DNA from: Hellea sp.
GTDB lineage: Bacteria > Pseudomonadota > Alphaproteobacteria > Caulobacterales > Maricaulaceae
Reading direction: 5' to 3'
Assembly: GCA_020628635.1 (NCBI GenBank)
Contig: JAHDEU010000081.1
Location: 1 to 8,071, forward strand
DNA: 8,071 bases
Made by a program: the position numbers and the translations under genes. The notes under the pieces are model-generated. The model ran no database searches and was not told the origin of the DNA. It saw nothing but the letters and a program-made list of their open reading frames with translations. This document shows, one piece after another, positions 1-6,807 of this stretch (position 1 is the first letter of the stretch; each line of letters begins with the position of its first letter).

Positions 1-992
<992 letters not shown>

Positions 993-1009
993 GGGACCCG
1001 ACAGTGCCC

Positions 1010-1031
1010 ATCCCCGGACTCGTCCCGGGGC
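1010..1031. repeat. short palindromic intergenic element (REP-like), possible weak terminator
   Basis: CCCCGG at 1012-1017 and CCGGGG at 1025-1030 form a 6-bp hairpin with a 7-base loop, 20 bases after the clpB stop. No T-tract follows, so it is a poor intrinsic terminator. The text CATCCCCGGACTCGT resembles the abundant short palindromic intergenic repeats of many GC-rich alphaproteobacteria; that link is from memory and needs a genome-wide copy count. A partly similar half, CTCATCCCCGCG, occurs at 3919-3930. Confidence 0.4.
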
Positions 1032-1054
1032 CGTTGGCTTGATCTCGCGGTAAT

Positions 1055-1067
1055 GGAGCTGGACATG
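1055..1067 (+). promoter_or_regulatory. Shine-Dalgarno that decides the lipoprotein start
   Basis: GGAG at 1055-1058 sits 6 bases before the ATG at 1065. The competing ATG at 1053 overlaps this GGAG, and only weak purine runs lie ahead of it. The start at 1065 is therefore preferred and makes the protein four residues shorter than the longest open frame. Confidence 0.6.
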
Positions 1068-2294
1068 TCCTCAGGACCACCGAGTGACGGAAAAGCTCCC
1101 CGCTGCAGGAGCCGGGAACAGCTGCGCCTTCGAGACTTGGGCATGACCGCCGTGGCGGCCCTGCTCGCAGCCTGCGCTGCCGAGCCGGAAACCCCGCAGA
1201 CCGAGCCCGAGACGCCGTCATGGGTAGATGAGACGACACCCATCGTCAGGTCCCTGCCCCCGGAGACCGAGCCTGACGACACCCAGCCGTTTCGCCGCAT
1301 CGACATGCCCATCGCCGCACCCGACCGTTCTGGCGTGGTGGAAACGCGCGGTGGCGATCTCTATCTGAGGCGCGGCCTGCCAAGGATGCTCTGCGGCGAG
1401 GCTCAGCTGTCCGACCCCGAGATAAGGACGGCGTGCCCGCTGGACGTGTCGAGCGAGGCCGCGCTGGAGGAGAGCTTCACGGCCCTGATCGAGGGTCTCG
1501 ACGCGGACACACGATACCGCGCCGCCGCCGGGTTGATGCTGGTGTCGCAGAACGCCGCGCCCGACGTGACGGAACCCGGCAGGAAGCGAGCAGCGACCCA
1601 TCTCAGCCCGGACGCCTTCACCGGTGACCACCCCGTCCTGCCCAAGGACCCGCTGGCCTTCCGGTTCGCCCTGCTCGAAGACGGGGCGGAGCGTTTGCGC
1701 GGCGTGTCCGTGCGCGAACTCATCCGGCGCTATGATGACGCGCGAGTGGCCGCCCGGCGGCAACGGGCCGATGAGCGCGCGCGCATCAACCCGCTGGCGA
1801 CCGAGGAGATGCGCCGGGTCCGCGAGATGGAAGCCCGCGGCGATGCCGTGCGCGTGACCGTGCCCGGCACGCCGCGCACGCGTCCCGCCCCCGACCTGCC
1901 TGTGGACATCCTGTCCGTCACCATGCTGCCGGAGCACTTCGCCATACGCCCCGACTATTTGCGCGCGGCCGTGCGGATCGAGGTGGAGAACCGCTCCGAC
2001 GTCGCGCTGAAATGGCCGGAAGCCGCCATGACCCTCACCGTGCTCGCCCGGCCCGACGTGGTGCTGGAAGCGGAGCGGACCATCCCGCTGGGCGGCCTGC
2101 GCGACAGCTATGTGTTGCAGCCCGGCGCGCGCGGCCGGTTCGACATGCTGTTACAAAGGCCCGTGCGGTCCGAGGACCTGCCGCCCGCCGCCAACAAACC
2201 CGAGGCCTTCCGCCCGACGCTCTACGGCCTGCGCGCCGTGAATGCGCAGGACAGCCGCACGGTCTATCTGCTCTATCGGCGGGACGTGGATTGA
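1065..2294 (+). CDS. predicted outer-envelope lipoprotein of unknown family
   Basis: I do not recognise a family for this 409-residue protein. From the ATG at 1065 it has an arginine-rich N-terminus (R13, R15, R17, R21, R23), a short hydrophobic run (27-36) and a lipobox LAAC with the candidate lipidated Cys at 37. An acidic, proline-rich linker with PET repeats (about 41-70) follows. Alanine after the Cys would favour outer-membrane sorting by the E. coli rule. The middle (about 200-265) is charged and probably helical. The last 130 residues alternate hydrophobic and polar residues (AAVRIEVENRS, MTLTVL) in a way that suggests a beta-sandwich, and the protein ends in VYLLYRRDVD. The n-region is long and the h-region short for a signal peptide, which lowers confidence in lipidation. 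The gene lies 72 bp after clpB and 64 bp before the methyltransferase, on the same strand, so co-transcription is possible. The open frame and codon use support a real gene; function is unknown. Confidence 0.8.
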   Translation: MSSGPPSDGKAPRCRSREQLRLRDLGMTAVAALLAACAAEPETPQTEPETPSWVDETTPIVRSLPPETEPDDTQPFRRIDMPIAAPDRSGVVETRGGDLYLRRGLPRMLCGEAQLSDPEIRTACPLDVSSEAALEESFTALIEGLDADTRYRAAAGLMLVSQNAAPDVTEPGRKRAATHLSPDAFTGDHPVLPKDPLAFRFALLEDGAERLRGVSVRELIRRYDDARVAARRQRADERARINPLATEEMRRVREMEARGDAVRVTVPGTPRTRPAPDLPVDILSVTMLPEHFAIRPDYLRAAVRIEVENRSDVALKWPEAAMTLTVLARPDVVLEAERTIPLGGLRDSYVLQPGARGRFDMLLQRPVRSEDLPPAANKPEAFRPTLYGLRAVNAQDSRTVYLLYRRDVD

Positions 2295-2358
2295 GCCCGT
2301 GCCCGGGCGTGCCCAGCGCCGACTCCCCCGGCACCGCCAACCATGCTACCCCGCCCCC

Positions 2359-3105
2359 ATGACCAATGCCGCCACCTTCGGCCAGCAGGCCGAGACCTAT
2401 GCGAGCGCGCGTCCGGGTTATCCCGACGCGCTCTATGGCTGGATCGCCGCAAACGCGCCGAGCCGCGATCTCGTCTGGGACGCGGGCACGGGTTCGGGGC
2501 AGGCGGCGCGGTCGCTGGCCGGGCATTTCGCGCGCGTCCATGCGACGGACAATTCCTCCGCCATGGTGGCGCAGGCCGCCGCCCATCCGCGCATCGCCTA
2601 CCACGTCGCGGATGCCCGGCAGTCGGGTCTGGCGGATGGCTGCGCGGATGCCGTCTGCGCAGCAACAGCCGTGCACTGGTTTGCGGGACCGGAGTTCTGG
2701 GCCGAAGCCGGTCGCGTGGCCAAGCCCGGCGCGCTGTTCTGCGCCTGGACCTATCAGCTCCCCAAAATCGAGACGGATGGCGCAGACGACTTCCTGCCGC
2801 GCGTGCTGGAGTTGATCGATCCCTATTGGGCCGACGGCAACCGCATCTGCCAGCAGGGCTATTCGGCGGAGAACCTCGGCTGCCCCTTCCCCGCGCTCGC
2901 CACGCCCGACTTCAGCGAGCGGGCGGAGTGGCGCGCGGAGCAGCTCGCCGGTTTCGTGCGCAGCTGGTCGGCGCATCTTCGCGCGCGGCAGGACGGACTG
3001 GAGAGCGAGCTGGCCGCGCTGGAAACGGACTTCCTCGCCACCCACCGCGACCGCCCGTTGCAGATCGCCCTGCCCATCAGCGCCTTTGCCGCGCGCATCC
3101 ATTAG
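2359..3105 (+). CDS. class I SAM-dependent methyltransferase
   Basis: This 248-residue cytoplasmic protein has the Rossmann-type methyltransferase fold. The N-terminus FGQQAETYASARPGYP (7-22) is the usual opening of the Methyltransf_11/trans-aconitate-methyltransferase-like group. Motif I is VWDAGTGSGQ (39-48). An acidic residue follows strand 2 (D64 in HATDNSSAM) and would contact the SAM ribose. VADAR (83-87) is the next SAM-site segment, and the motif around ADAVCAATAVHWF (96-108) completes the core. About 110 residues after the core, including FSERAEWRAEQLAGFVRSWS (185-204), form the variable substrate-binding part. The substrate cannot be read from the sequence. The start at 2359 is chosen because homology begins at once; longer in-frame starts run back into the lipoprotein gene. 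No clear Shine-Dalgarno precedes it, so translation may depend on read-through from upstream. Confidence 0.92.
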   Translation: MTNAATFGQQAETYASARPGYPDALYGWIAANAPSRDLVWDAGTGSGQAARSLAGHFARVHATDNSSAMVAQAAAHPRIAYHVADARQSGLADGCADAVCAATAVHWFAGPEFWAEAGRVAKPGALFCAWTYQLPKIETDGADDFLPRVLELIDPYWADGNRICQQGYSAENLGCPFPALATPDFSERAEWRAEQLAGFVRSWSAHLRARQDGLESELAALETDFLATHRDRPLQIALPISAFAARIH

Positions 3106-3164
3106 GGCGAGGATTCTAATTCCGTCTCCTATCTGGAACGCTGCAGGGACAGACATTCCCACCC

Positions 3165-3177
3165 AGGAGACACAATG
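3165..3177 (+). promoter_or_regulatory. strong Shine-Dalgarno before the phasin-like gene
   Basis: AGGAGA at 3165-3170 lies just ahead of two adjacent in-frame ATGs at 3175 and 3178 (5 and 8 bases from GGAG). Either could be used, and the proteins would differ by one Met. It is the best ribosome site in the window and fits an abundantly made protein. Confidence 0.65.
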
Positions 3178-3873
3178 ATGACCACCACCAAACTTCTCGA
3201 CCGCCCTTTCATCGCGACGCCGGTTCAGGCCGTGCGCAGCACGCGCCGCGCCTATCTCGGCGCGCTGGGCCTCGGCTATGACTTCGCAGTCGCGCGCGCC
3301 GAGCGCCGCCGCACGCAGATCACGGAGCTGTTCGGCGATCTGGTCTCGCGCGGAGAGACTCTGGAAGCGGACGCCAAGACATTGCTCGAGCGCGCCAAGC
3401 AGGAAGCCCGCGCGCTGACCGGCGAGGCGATCGACGCGGTCGAAGACGCCGTCGAAGACATTACCGAATCCGAACTCGTCACGGAAGATGCGCCCGTCAC
3501 GGCCGCCAAGGTCGCCGCCAAACCCAAGGGCGTGAGCTTGGACGAGATGACGGACGCGCTGCGTGCCCATGTCGAGCGCGTGCAGACATACGACCCCATG
3601 GCCAACCCCGCCATGGTCGCCAAGATCGTGAACCACCTCGGCGTGGCCCTGCGCTCGCGCGACACGAAATTCGTCGCCTGCTCGGACGAAGCCGAGCGCA
3701 AGACGGTGGCCGAAAGCTGGCTGAACAAGAAGCTGGGCGTCTCGGCCGAGCCGGCCGCGCTCGACGCCAAGGTCATGGCCGTCTGCGAAATGATGAAGGC
3801 GGACCGCATGAAGGACCGCGTGACGTTCTACTACCTGATCGCCAAGAATGAAGGCCTGCTGGGCAAGCTGTAG
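3175..3873 (+). CDS. phasin-like/DUF2853 two-domain protein
   Basis: This 232-residue soluble protein has two parts. Residues 23-80 (RRAYLGALGLGYDFAVARAE, then ELFGDLVSRGETLEADAKTL) follow the PhaF/PhaI-type phasin pattern: an aromatic-LGxLGxxY segment, an amphipathic helix, then LV-x-x-G-x-x-LE. Phasins coat polyhydroxyalkanoate granules. An acidic linker (about 85-110) and KVAAKPKG follow. Residues 120-232 match DUF2853, with the hallmarks KIVNHLGVALRSRD (150-163), ACSDEAE (168-174), LNKKLGV (183-189), VCEMMKADRMK (203-213) and RVTFYYLIAKNEG (215-227). DUF2853 has no known function and is usually a small stand-alone protein of about 100 residues, by recollection. A strong ribosome site precedes the gene and a strong terminator follows, so it can be its own unit or the end of the block. 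No PHA synthase is visible, so granule binding is an inference. The DUF2853 call is firmer than the phasin call. Confidence 0.85.
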   Translation: MMTTTKLLDRPFIATPVQAVRSTRRAYLGALGLGYDFAVARAERRRTQITELFGDLVSRGETLEADAKTLLERAKQEARALTGEAIDAVEDAVEDITESELVTEDAPVTAAKVAAKPKGVSLDEMTDALRAHVERVQTYDPMANPAMVAKIVNHLGVALRSRDTKFVACSDEAERKTVAESWLNKKLGVSAEPAALDAKVMAVCEMMKADRMKDRVTFYYLIAKNEGLLGKL

Positions 3874-3886
3874 GCGGTAGCTGACG

Positions 3887-3919
3887 GCGACGGGGAGACA
3901 CTGCCCCCTCTCCCGTCGC
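3887..3919 (+). other. hairpin between the phasin-like gene and its terminator
   Basis: GCGACGGG at 3887-3894 pairs with CCCGTCGC at 3912-3919, an 8-bp stem with a 17-base loop. It lies 14 bases after the stop codon and ahead of the main terminator. No T-tract follows, so it may only protect the 3' end of the message. Confidence 0.45.
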
Positions 3920-3938
3920 TCATCCCCGCGACGACGGA

Positions 3939-3968
3939 AGCCCGGCGCTAACCGCGCCGGGCTTTTTT
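3939..3968 (+). terminator. strong rho-independent terminator
   Basis: AGCCCGGCGC (3939-3948) pairs perfectly with GCGCCGGGCT (3954-3963) around a 5-base loop, and T residues continue to 3968. It terminates plus-strand transcription from the phasin-like gene. On the opposite strand no T-run follows, so it should act in one direction only. Its right arm and T-tract lie inside the 3' end of the convergent membrane-protein gene, where they encode KKARRG and the stop. Confidence 0.92.
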
Positions 3969-4424
3969 CCTGCGCAACAGCACCGTCAGCCCCGCCAGCG
4001 CAATCCCGATCGCCGTGATGTAGGCCGCCAACTTGACCGGCGTCGCCACCGCCTTCACCGCGACCCAGCCGTCATGGCCGGTCAGGATCATCACCTGCGA
4101 CAGGCCCTCCACCAGATCGGCCGGGATGCAGACGAGGATGGGCAGCAGCAGCCAGCGCTTGTCTGGAAACGCCCGCAGCGCCATGCCGCCCAGACACGCG
4201 CCATAGGCAAAGGGATAGGCCACATCGAGCGTGCCGGTCATCCACGCATGGACGCGGCGCTGCTCCGCGCTCATCTCCGCTACATGCGCCCGGATCGCGT
4301 CAGGACGATACATCTCGTCGATGATGGCGAAATCCCACACCGCCATGACCACGCCAAAGGCGGCGGTCAGCACGAGGGTCAGCGCAAAGCTGGACCAGAG
4401 CGCGCGGTTGGAGGTGAGGTCCAA
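3948..4424 (-). CDS. small four-helix inner-membrane protein, unknown function, TTG start
   Basis: This protein has 158 residues and no family I can name. Four hydrophobic segments are visible: 12-33, 67-86, 91-112 and 128-150. A loop after helix 1 carries DEMYRPDAIRAHVAEMSAEQ, followed by RRVHAWMTGTLDVAYPFAYG (56-75), which looks like the conserved core because His, Asp, Tyr and Pro sit next to helix 2. The C-terminus is strongly basic (RRKKARRG), consistent with a cytoplasmic end. The start is TTG at 4424: the first in-frame ATG (M27) would remove helix 1, and no ATG lies between the upstream gene's stop and this point. The TTG is 7 bases after the stop of the DUF4282/AT-hook gene, so translation is probably coupled to it. 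The open frame, membrane pattern and tight spacing support a real gene. A transporter, an enzyme or an accessory to the upstream membrane protein are all possible. Confidence 0.78.
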   Translation of the reverse strand: MDLTSNRALWSSFALTLVLTAAFGVVMAVWDFAIIDEMYRPDAIRAHVAEMSAEQRRVHAWMTGTLDVAYPFAYGACLGGMALRAFPDKRWLLLPILVCIPADLVEGLSQVMILTGHDGWVAVKAVATPVKLAAYITAIGIALAGLTVLLRRKKARRG

Positions 4425-4431
4425 GCCCGTT

Positions 4432-5346
4432 TTACGGCTTCGGCTTGGGCCCCGGCTTCTTGCGCGGCGTGCCGTCCTTCTTCAGCAGATTGCCGTCGGC
4501 GTCGCGCGGGATCTTCGTGCCCGGCTTGGGACCGCGCTTGCCAGCGGTCGTGGTCTTGCTGGTGGTCTTGGACTTGGCAATCGTCGTCTTGTTCCTGGAA
4601 CCCTTGGGGCGGCCGGGGCCACGCTTCGCCGTCGTCGTCGCGGATGATGCCTTGGGTTTATTGGTCGAGCCCTTGGGACGACCCGGGCCGCGCTTGGCGG
4701 GCGCGTCGGTCTTGGTGGCGCTCGCCGCTGCCGCGGGCTTGGGCTTGTTCTTGGAGCCCTTGGGCCGGCCGCGTTTTTTCGGGGCGGCGTCGGCGGCGGA
4801 GGGCTCGAGGATCTTCACGGGCGTCGGCTCGTGCTCCGGCTTGGGGACAGAGCCCTTGCCCATCACGCTTTCGGTTCTCTCGCGCGCGGTCTGGGTCGCG
4901 TCCTTGGCGCGGGCGGTGAGGTTTTCCGTCGTGTCGCCGACGGATGTCTTCACGTCGTCGAAGGTCGCCTTGGTCCTTTCCGTCGCCGTGCTGGCCAGTT
5001 CGCGCGTGCGGGCGGCCGCCGCTTCGGCCGCCTGGCGGGCTTCGGCGACCGGATCGATATCGACCAGTTCAGAGCGCCCCTTGTCGGGCGACAGATTGTC
5101 ATTGATGCGGAAGATGGCCACGAAGATTTCCGACACCAGCCGGATCGTGACCAGGGCGAGCAGGATGCGCGCGAGGAAGCCGAAGAATTCCACCACGGTC
5201 GCGAGCGGACCGAGCGCGATGGCTTCCAGCGCGGTTGCAAAGAAACTCAAGCCCCAGACGATCAGGGCGAGCCAGAAGAACGGAACGATCAATTTCTCCT
5301 TGAACAGCTTGTCGAAGGAGAAAAAGAAATTGAGCAGGTTTTTCAT
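4432..5346 (-). CDS. DUF4282 membrane protein with AT-hook-repeat basic tail
   Basis: This 304-residue protein has three parts. Residues 1-85 match the DUF4282 pattern: FFFSFDKLFKEKLI, a hydrophobic helix (about 20-42), a second (about 47-78), and ending IRLVSEIFVAIFRINDNL. Residues 98-165 are an Ala/Thr/Glu/Arg-rich amphipathic stretch, probably a long helix or coiled coil. Residues 188-304 are a low-complexity Lys/Pro/Gly/Ala tail with three AT-hook-like units, KRGRPKGSKNKPK (191-203), KRGPGRPKGSTNKPK (218-232) and KRGPGRPKGSRNK (241-253), then the degenerate KRGPKPGTK (270-278) and final KKPGPKPKP. AT-hooks bind the minor groove of AT-rich DNA through the RGRP/GRP core. The protein could therefore hold DNA at the inner membrane, but a positively charged tail might instead bind acidic envelope polymers or ribosomes. 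The start is the ATG at 5346, right before DUF4282; a TTG 12 codons upstream is less likely. A small membrane-protein gene follows 7 bases after the stop. Confidence 0.88.
   Translation of the reverse strand: MKNLLNFFFSFDKLFKEKLIVPFFWLALIVWGLSFFATALEAIALGPLATVVEFFGFLARILLALVTIRLVSEIFVAIFRINDNLSPDKGRSELVDIDPVAEARQAAEAAAARTRELASTATERTKATFDDVKTSVGDTTENLTARAKDATQTARERTESVMGKGSVPKPEHEPTPVKILEPSAADAAPKKRGRPKGSKNKPKPAAAASATKTDAPAKRGPGRPKGSTNKPKASSATTTAKRGPGRPKGSRNKTTIAKSKTTSKTTTAGKRGPKPGTKIPRDADGNLLKKDGTPRKKPGPKPKP
4601..4777 (-). repeat. three in-frame AT-hook-coding repeat units
   Basis: Plus-strand text starting CCCTTGGG recurs at 4601, 4670 and 4757, spaced 69 and 87 bases (23 and 29 codons), each encoding an RPKG core. 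The first two 26-base units differ at four positions, and all four fall at codon third positions. The amino acids are therefore held while the DNA has drifted. Confidence 0.75.
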
Positions 5347-5382
5347 GGTCCGTCCGGGAGCGTGCGAAGGATTCGCGCGCAA

Positions 5383-5437
5383 TTAACCCGGACCGAGATT
5401 AATTCGCAAGCGAATTAAACCGGTTTTAAATCTCGGT
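5383..5437. promoter_or_regulatory. AT-rich nested inverted repeats with CtrA-like TTAA-N7-TTAA motif
   Basis: The gap between the peptidase stop and the DUF4282 gene start holds several symmetrical elements. A perfect 9-bp inverted repeat with a 2-base centre (TTAATTCGC/GCGAATTAA) occupies 5399-5418. A 10-bp palindrome AAACCGGTTT lies at 5417-5426. An outer pair, ACCGAGATT (5392-5400) and AATCTCGGT (5429-5437), encloses both. TTAA-ACCGGTT-TTAA at 5415-5429 matches the CtrA full-site spacing TTAA-N7-TTAA known from Caulobacter. The AT content is far above the surroundings. It could be the promoter/operator of the minus-strand DUF4282 operon, 46-91 bases upstream of its ATG. No T-tract marks it as an intrinsic terminator. 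Factor identity is inferred from the motif only. Confidence 0.5.
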
Positions 5438-5448
5438 TAGCGTGGCCC

Positions 5449-6807
5449 CTATCGAGGCAGCGCGGCCGAGGACAGCACGGCTGTGTCCGTGACAGGCGCG
5501 GCTTCCACCACGGTCGTCACGGCGCGCATGGCCTCGATCTCCGCGCGGCGGGCATCGAATGCCGGGCGCTGCGCCTTGGACAACGGCTTGCCGGACAGCT
5601 GGGAGAGGCGGCGCGGATTGATCTTCTTGCCGTGGTGATGGACTTCGTAATGCAGGTGCGGGCCCGTGGAGCGGCCGGTCGTGCCGACATAGCCGATGAC
5701 CTGGTCCTGCTTGACGTAGGAGCCCGCCTTCACGCCGCGCGCGAATTTCTGCAGATGGGCATAGGCGGTTTTGTAACCGTCCGTGTGGCGGATGCGAATA
5801 TAATTGCCATAGCCGCCATAGCGGTTGGCGCGCTCCACTGTTCCGGAACCGGCGGCGAGGATCGGCGTGCCGCGCGGGGCTGCAAAATCCACGCCGCTAT
5901 GCATCTTGCGGTAGCCGAGGATCGGGTGCTTGCGGCGGCCATAGGAGGAGGACAGCCGCGCGCCGTTGACGGGCGTGGCGCGGAGCTTGCGCTTGGCGGT
6001 CTTGCCGTTTTCGTCGTAATAATTCTCGCGGCCCTTTTCGTCCTCGAACAGCCAATAGTCCGTCGTTTTTCCGCGCGGGGAAAACGAGGTGTAGAGCAGG
6101 TCGCCCGCCTTGACGATCTCGCCATTGTGGTCGCGCGCGACCTCGAAGAAGATCTCGAACGCATCGCCCGGCTGGATGTCGCGTTGGAAGTCCACGGAAT
6201 ATTCGTAGATATTGGCAAATTGCGCCACGACCTTGTCCGGCGCGCCGAGGCGGGTCGCATCGACATAGAGCGAATTGCTGATCTCGCTGCGCACCGAGAG
6301 CGTTTCGTAGCGGAATTCCGCCTCGACGGAAAAGGCGGACCACGCCTCATCCTGACGCGAAACAAATACGGTCTTCTCCACGCTCGGTTTGAACGTCAGG
6401 TCGGTGACGGTGTCGCCGTCGAAGTGCAGGTCGAAGCTCTGCCCGGCGCGCAGGCGGCGCGGCGAGAATTCCTCGGAAAAAGCCTGCACCAGGCGGTGCG
6501 CGTCATTGCCGCTCAGCCCAGCGCGCTGCAGCATGGGGCCGAGATTGTCGCCGGGCTTGAGCTCCACCGTGCGCGTCGTGCGCGCGGGCGCGGCGAAGTC
6601 CTCGCTCAGCGCCATGTCGAAGCGGGAGATGTCGAGGCTCAGTTCGGGCGGCAGCAGTTCGGCCGTGACGCTGGATTGGGAGCTGTCCGGCAGGGCGACC
6701 GCGGCGAGCACCACGACGGCGGCGGCGGCCATCAGACCCTTGCGCACGCGCGGGCGGTGCAGCGCGTCGGGAAGACGATGCGACAGCTCTGATAGTATCG
6801 GCGTCAT
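5449..6807 (-). CDS. M23 family (LytM-type) peptidoglycan endopeptidase
   Basis: This 452-residue envelope protein is a zinc metallopeptidase expected to cut peptide cross-links in peptidoglycan. A basic N-terminus (RPRVRKG) and one hydrophobic segment (24-40) form a signal anchor or uncleaved signal, placing the rest in the periplasm. Residues 78-130 (RTVELKPGDNLGPMLQRAGL, then RRLRAGQSFDLHF) resemble the OapA/LysM-like domain found ahead of LytM domains in MepM-type enzymes. A second beta-rich region covers 160-270. The catalytic domain has the full set: HSGVD with ligands H303 and D307, H351 in YAHLQK, and HLH with H384 and ligand H386. It should be active. An unusual HHH (390-392) follows the HLH motif, and a roughly 50-residue Ala-rich tail extends past the domain. 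The ATG at 6807 has a GGGGAAG ribosome site about 6 bases upstream. The gene is divergent from the YdbH-like gene. Its precise substrate bond and paralogue name cannot be assigned. Confidence 0.93.
   Translation of the reverse strand: MTPILSELSHRLPDALHRPRVRKGLMAAAAVVVLAAVALPDSSQSSVTAELLPPELSLDISRFDMALSEDFAAPARTTRTVELKPGDNLGPMLQRAGLSGNDAHRLVQAFSEEFSPRRLRAGQSFDLHFDGDTVTDLTFKPSVEKTVFVSRQDEAWSAFSVEAEFRYETLSVRSEISNSLYVDATRLGAPDKVVAQFANIYEYSVDFQRDIQPGDAFEIFFEVARDHNGEIVKAGDLLYTSFSPRGKTTDYWLFEDEKGRENYYDENGKTAKRKLRATPVNGARLSSSYGRRKHPILGYRKMHSGVDFAAPRGTPILAAGSGTVERANRYGGYGNYIRIRHTDGYKTAYAHLQKFARGVKAGSYVKQDQVIGYVGTTGRSTGPHLHYEVHHHGKKINPRRLSQLSGKPLSKAQRPAFDARRAEIEAMRAVTTVVEAAPVTDTAVLSSAALPR

Noticed and set aside
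2242..2358. Longer N-terminus for the methyltransferase
   Set aside because: The extra 39 residues overlap the lipoprotein gene, are Arg/Pro-rich and unlike the family. Homology starts at the ATG at 2359.
3135..3157. Possible EcfG-type promoter (GGAAC) before the phasin-like gene
   Set aside because: GGAAC is present at 3135-3139, but no CGTT follows at the required 16-18 base spacing.
2035..3636. 533-codon open frame on the minus strand
   Set aside because: It runs antisense to three well-supported plus-strand genes and crosses two intergenic gaps. Long antisense frames are common in GC-rich DNA, and the translation shows no recognisable domain.
4074..4919. 281-codon plus-strand frame
   Set aside because: It is antisense to the two minus-strand membrane-protein genes. 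Its translation is Arg/Ser/Trp-rich low-complexity sequence, as expected from the reverse of the AT-hook repeats.
4432..5346. AT-hook protein as a eukaryotic-type histone H1 or a contaminating sequence
   Set aside because: The N-terminal part is a bacterial DUF4282 membrane domain, base composition matches the neighbours, and the gene sits in a bacterial operon arrangement.
5632..6792. 386-codon plus-strand frame
   Set aside because: It is antisense to the M23 peptidase, whose catalytic motifs are complete. No family features are visible in the plus-strand frame.
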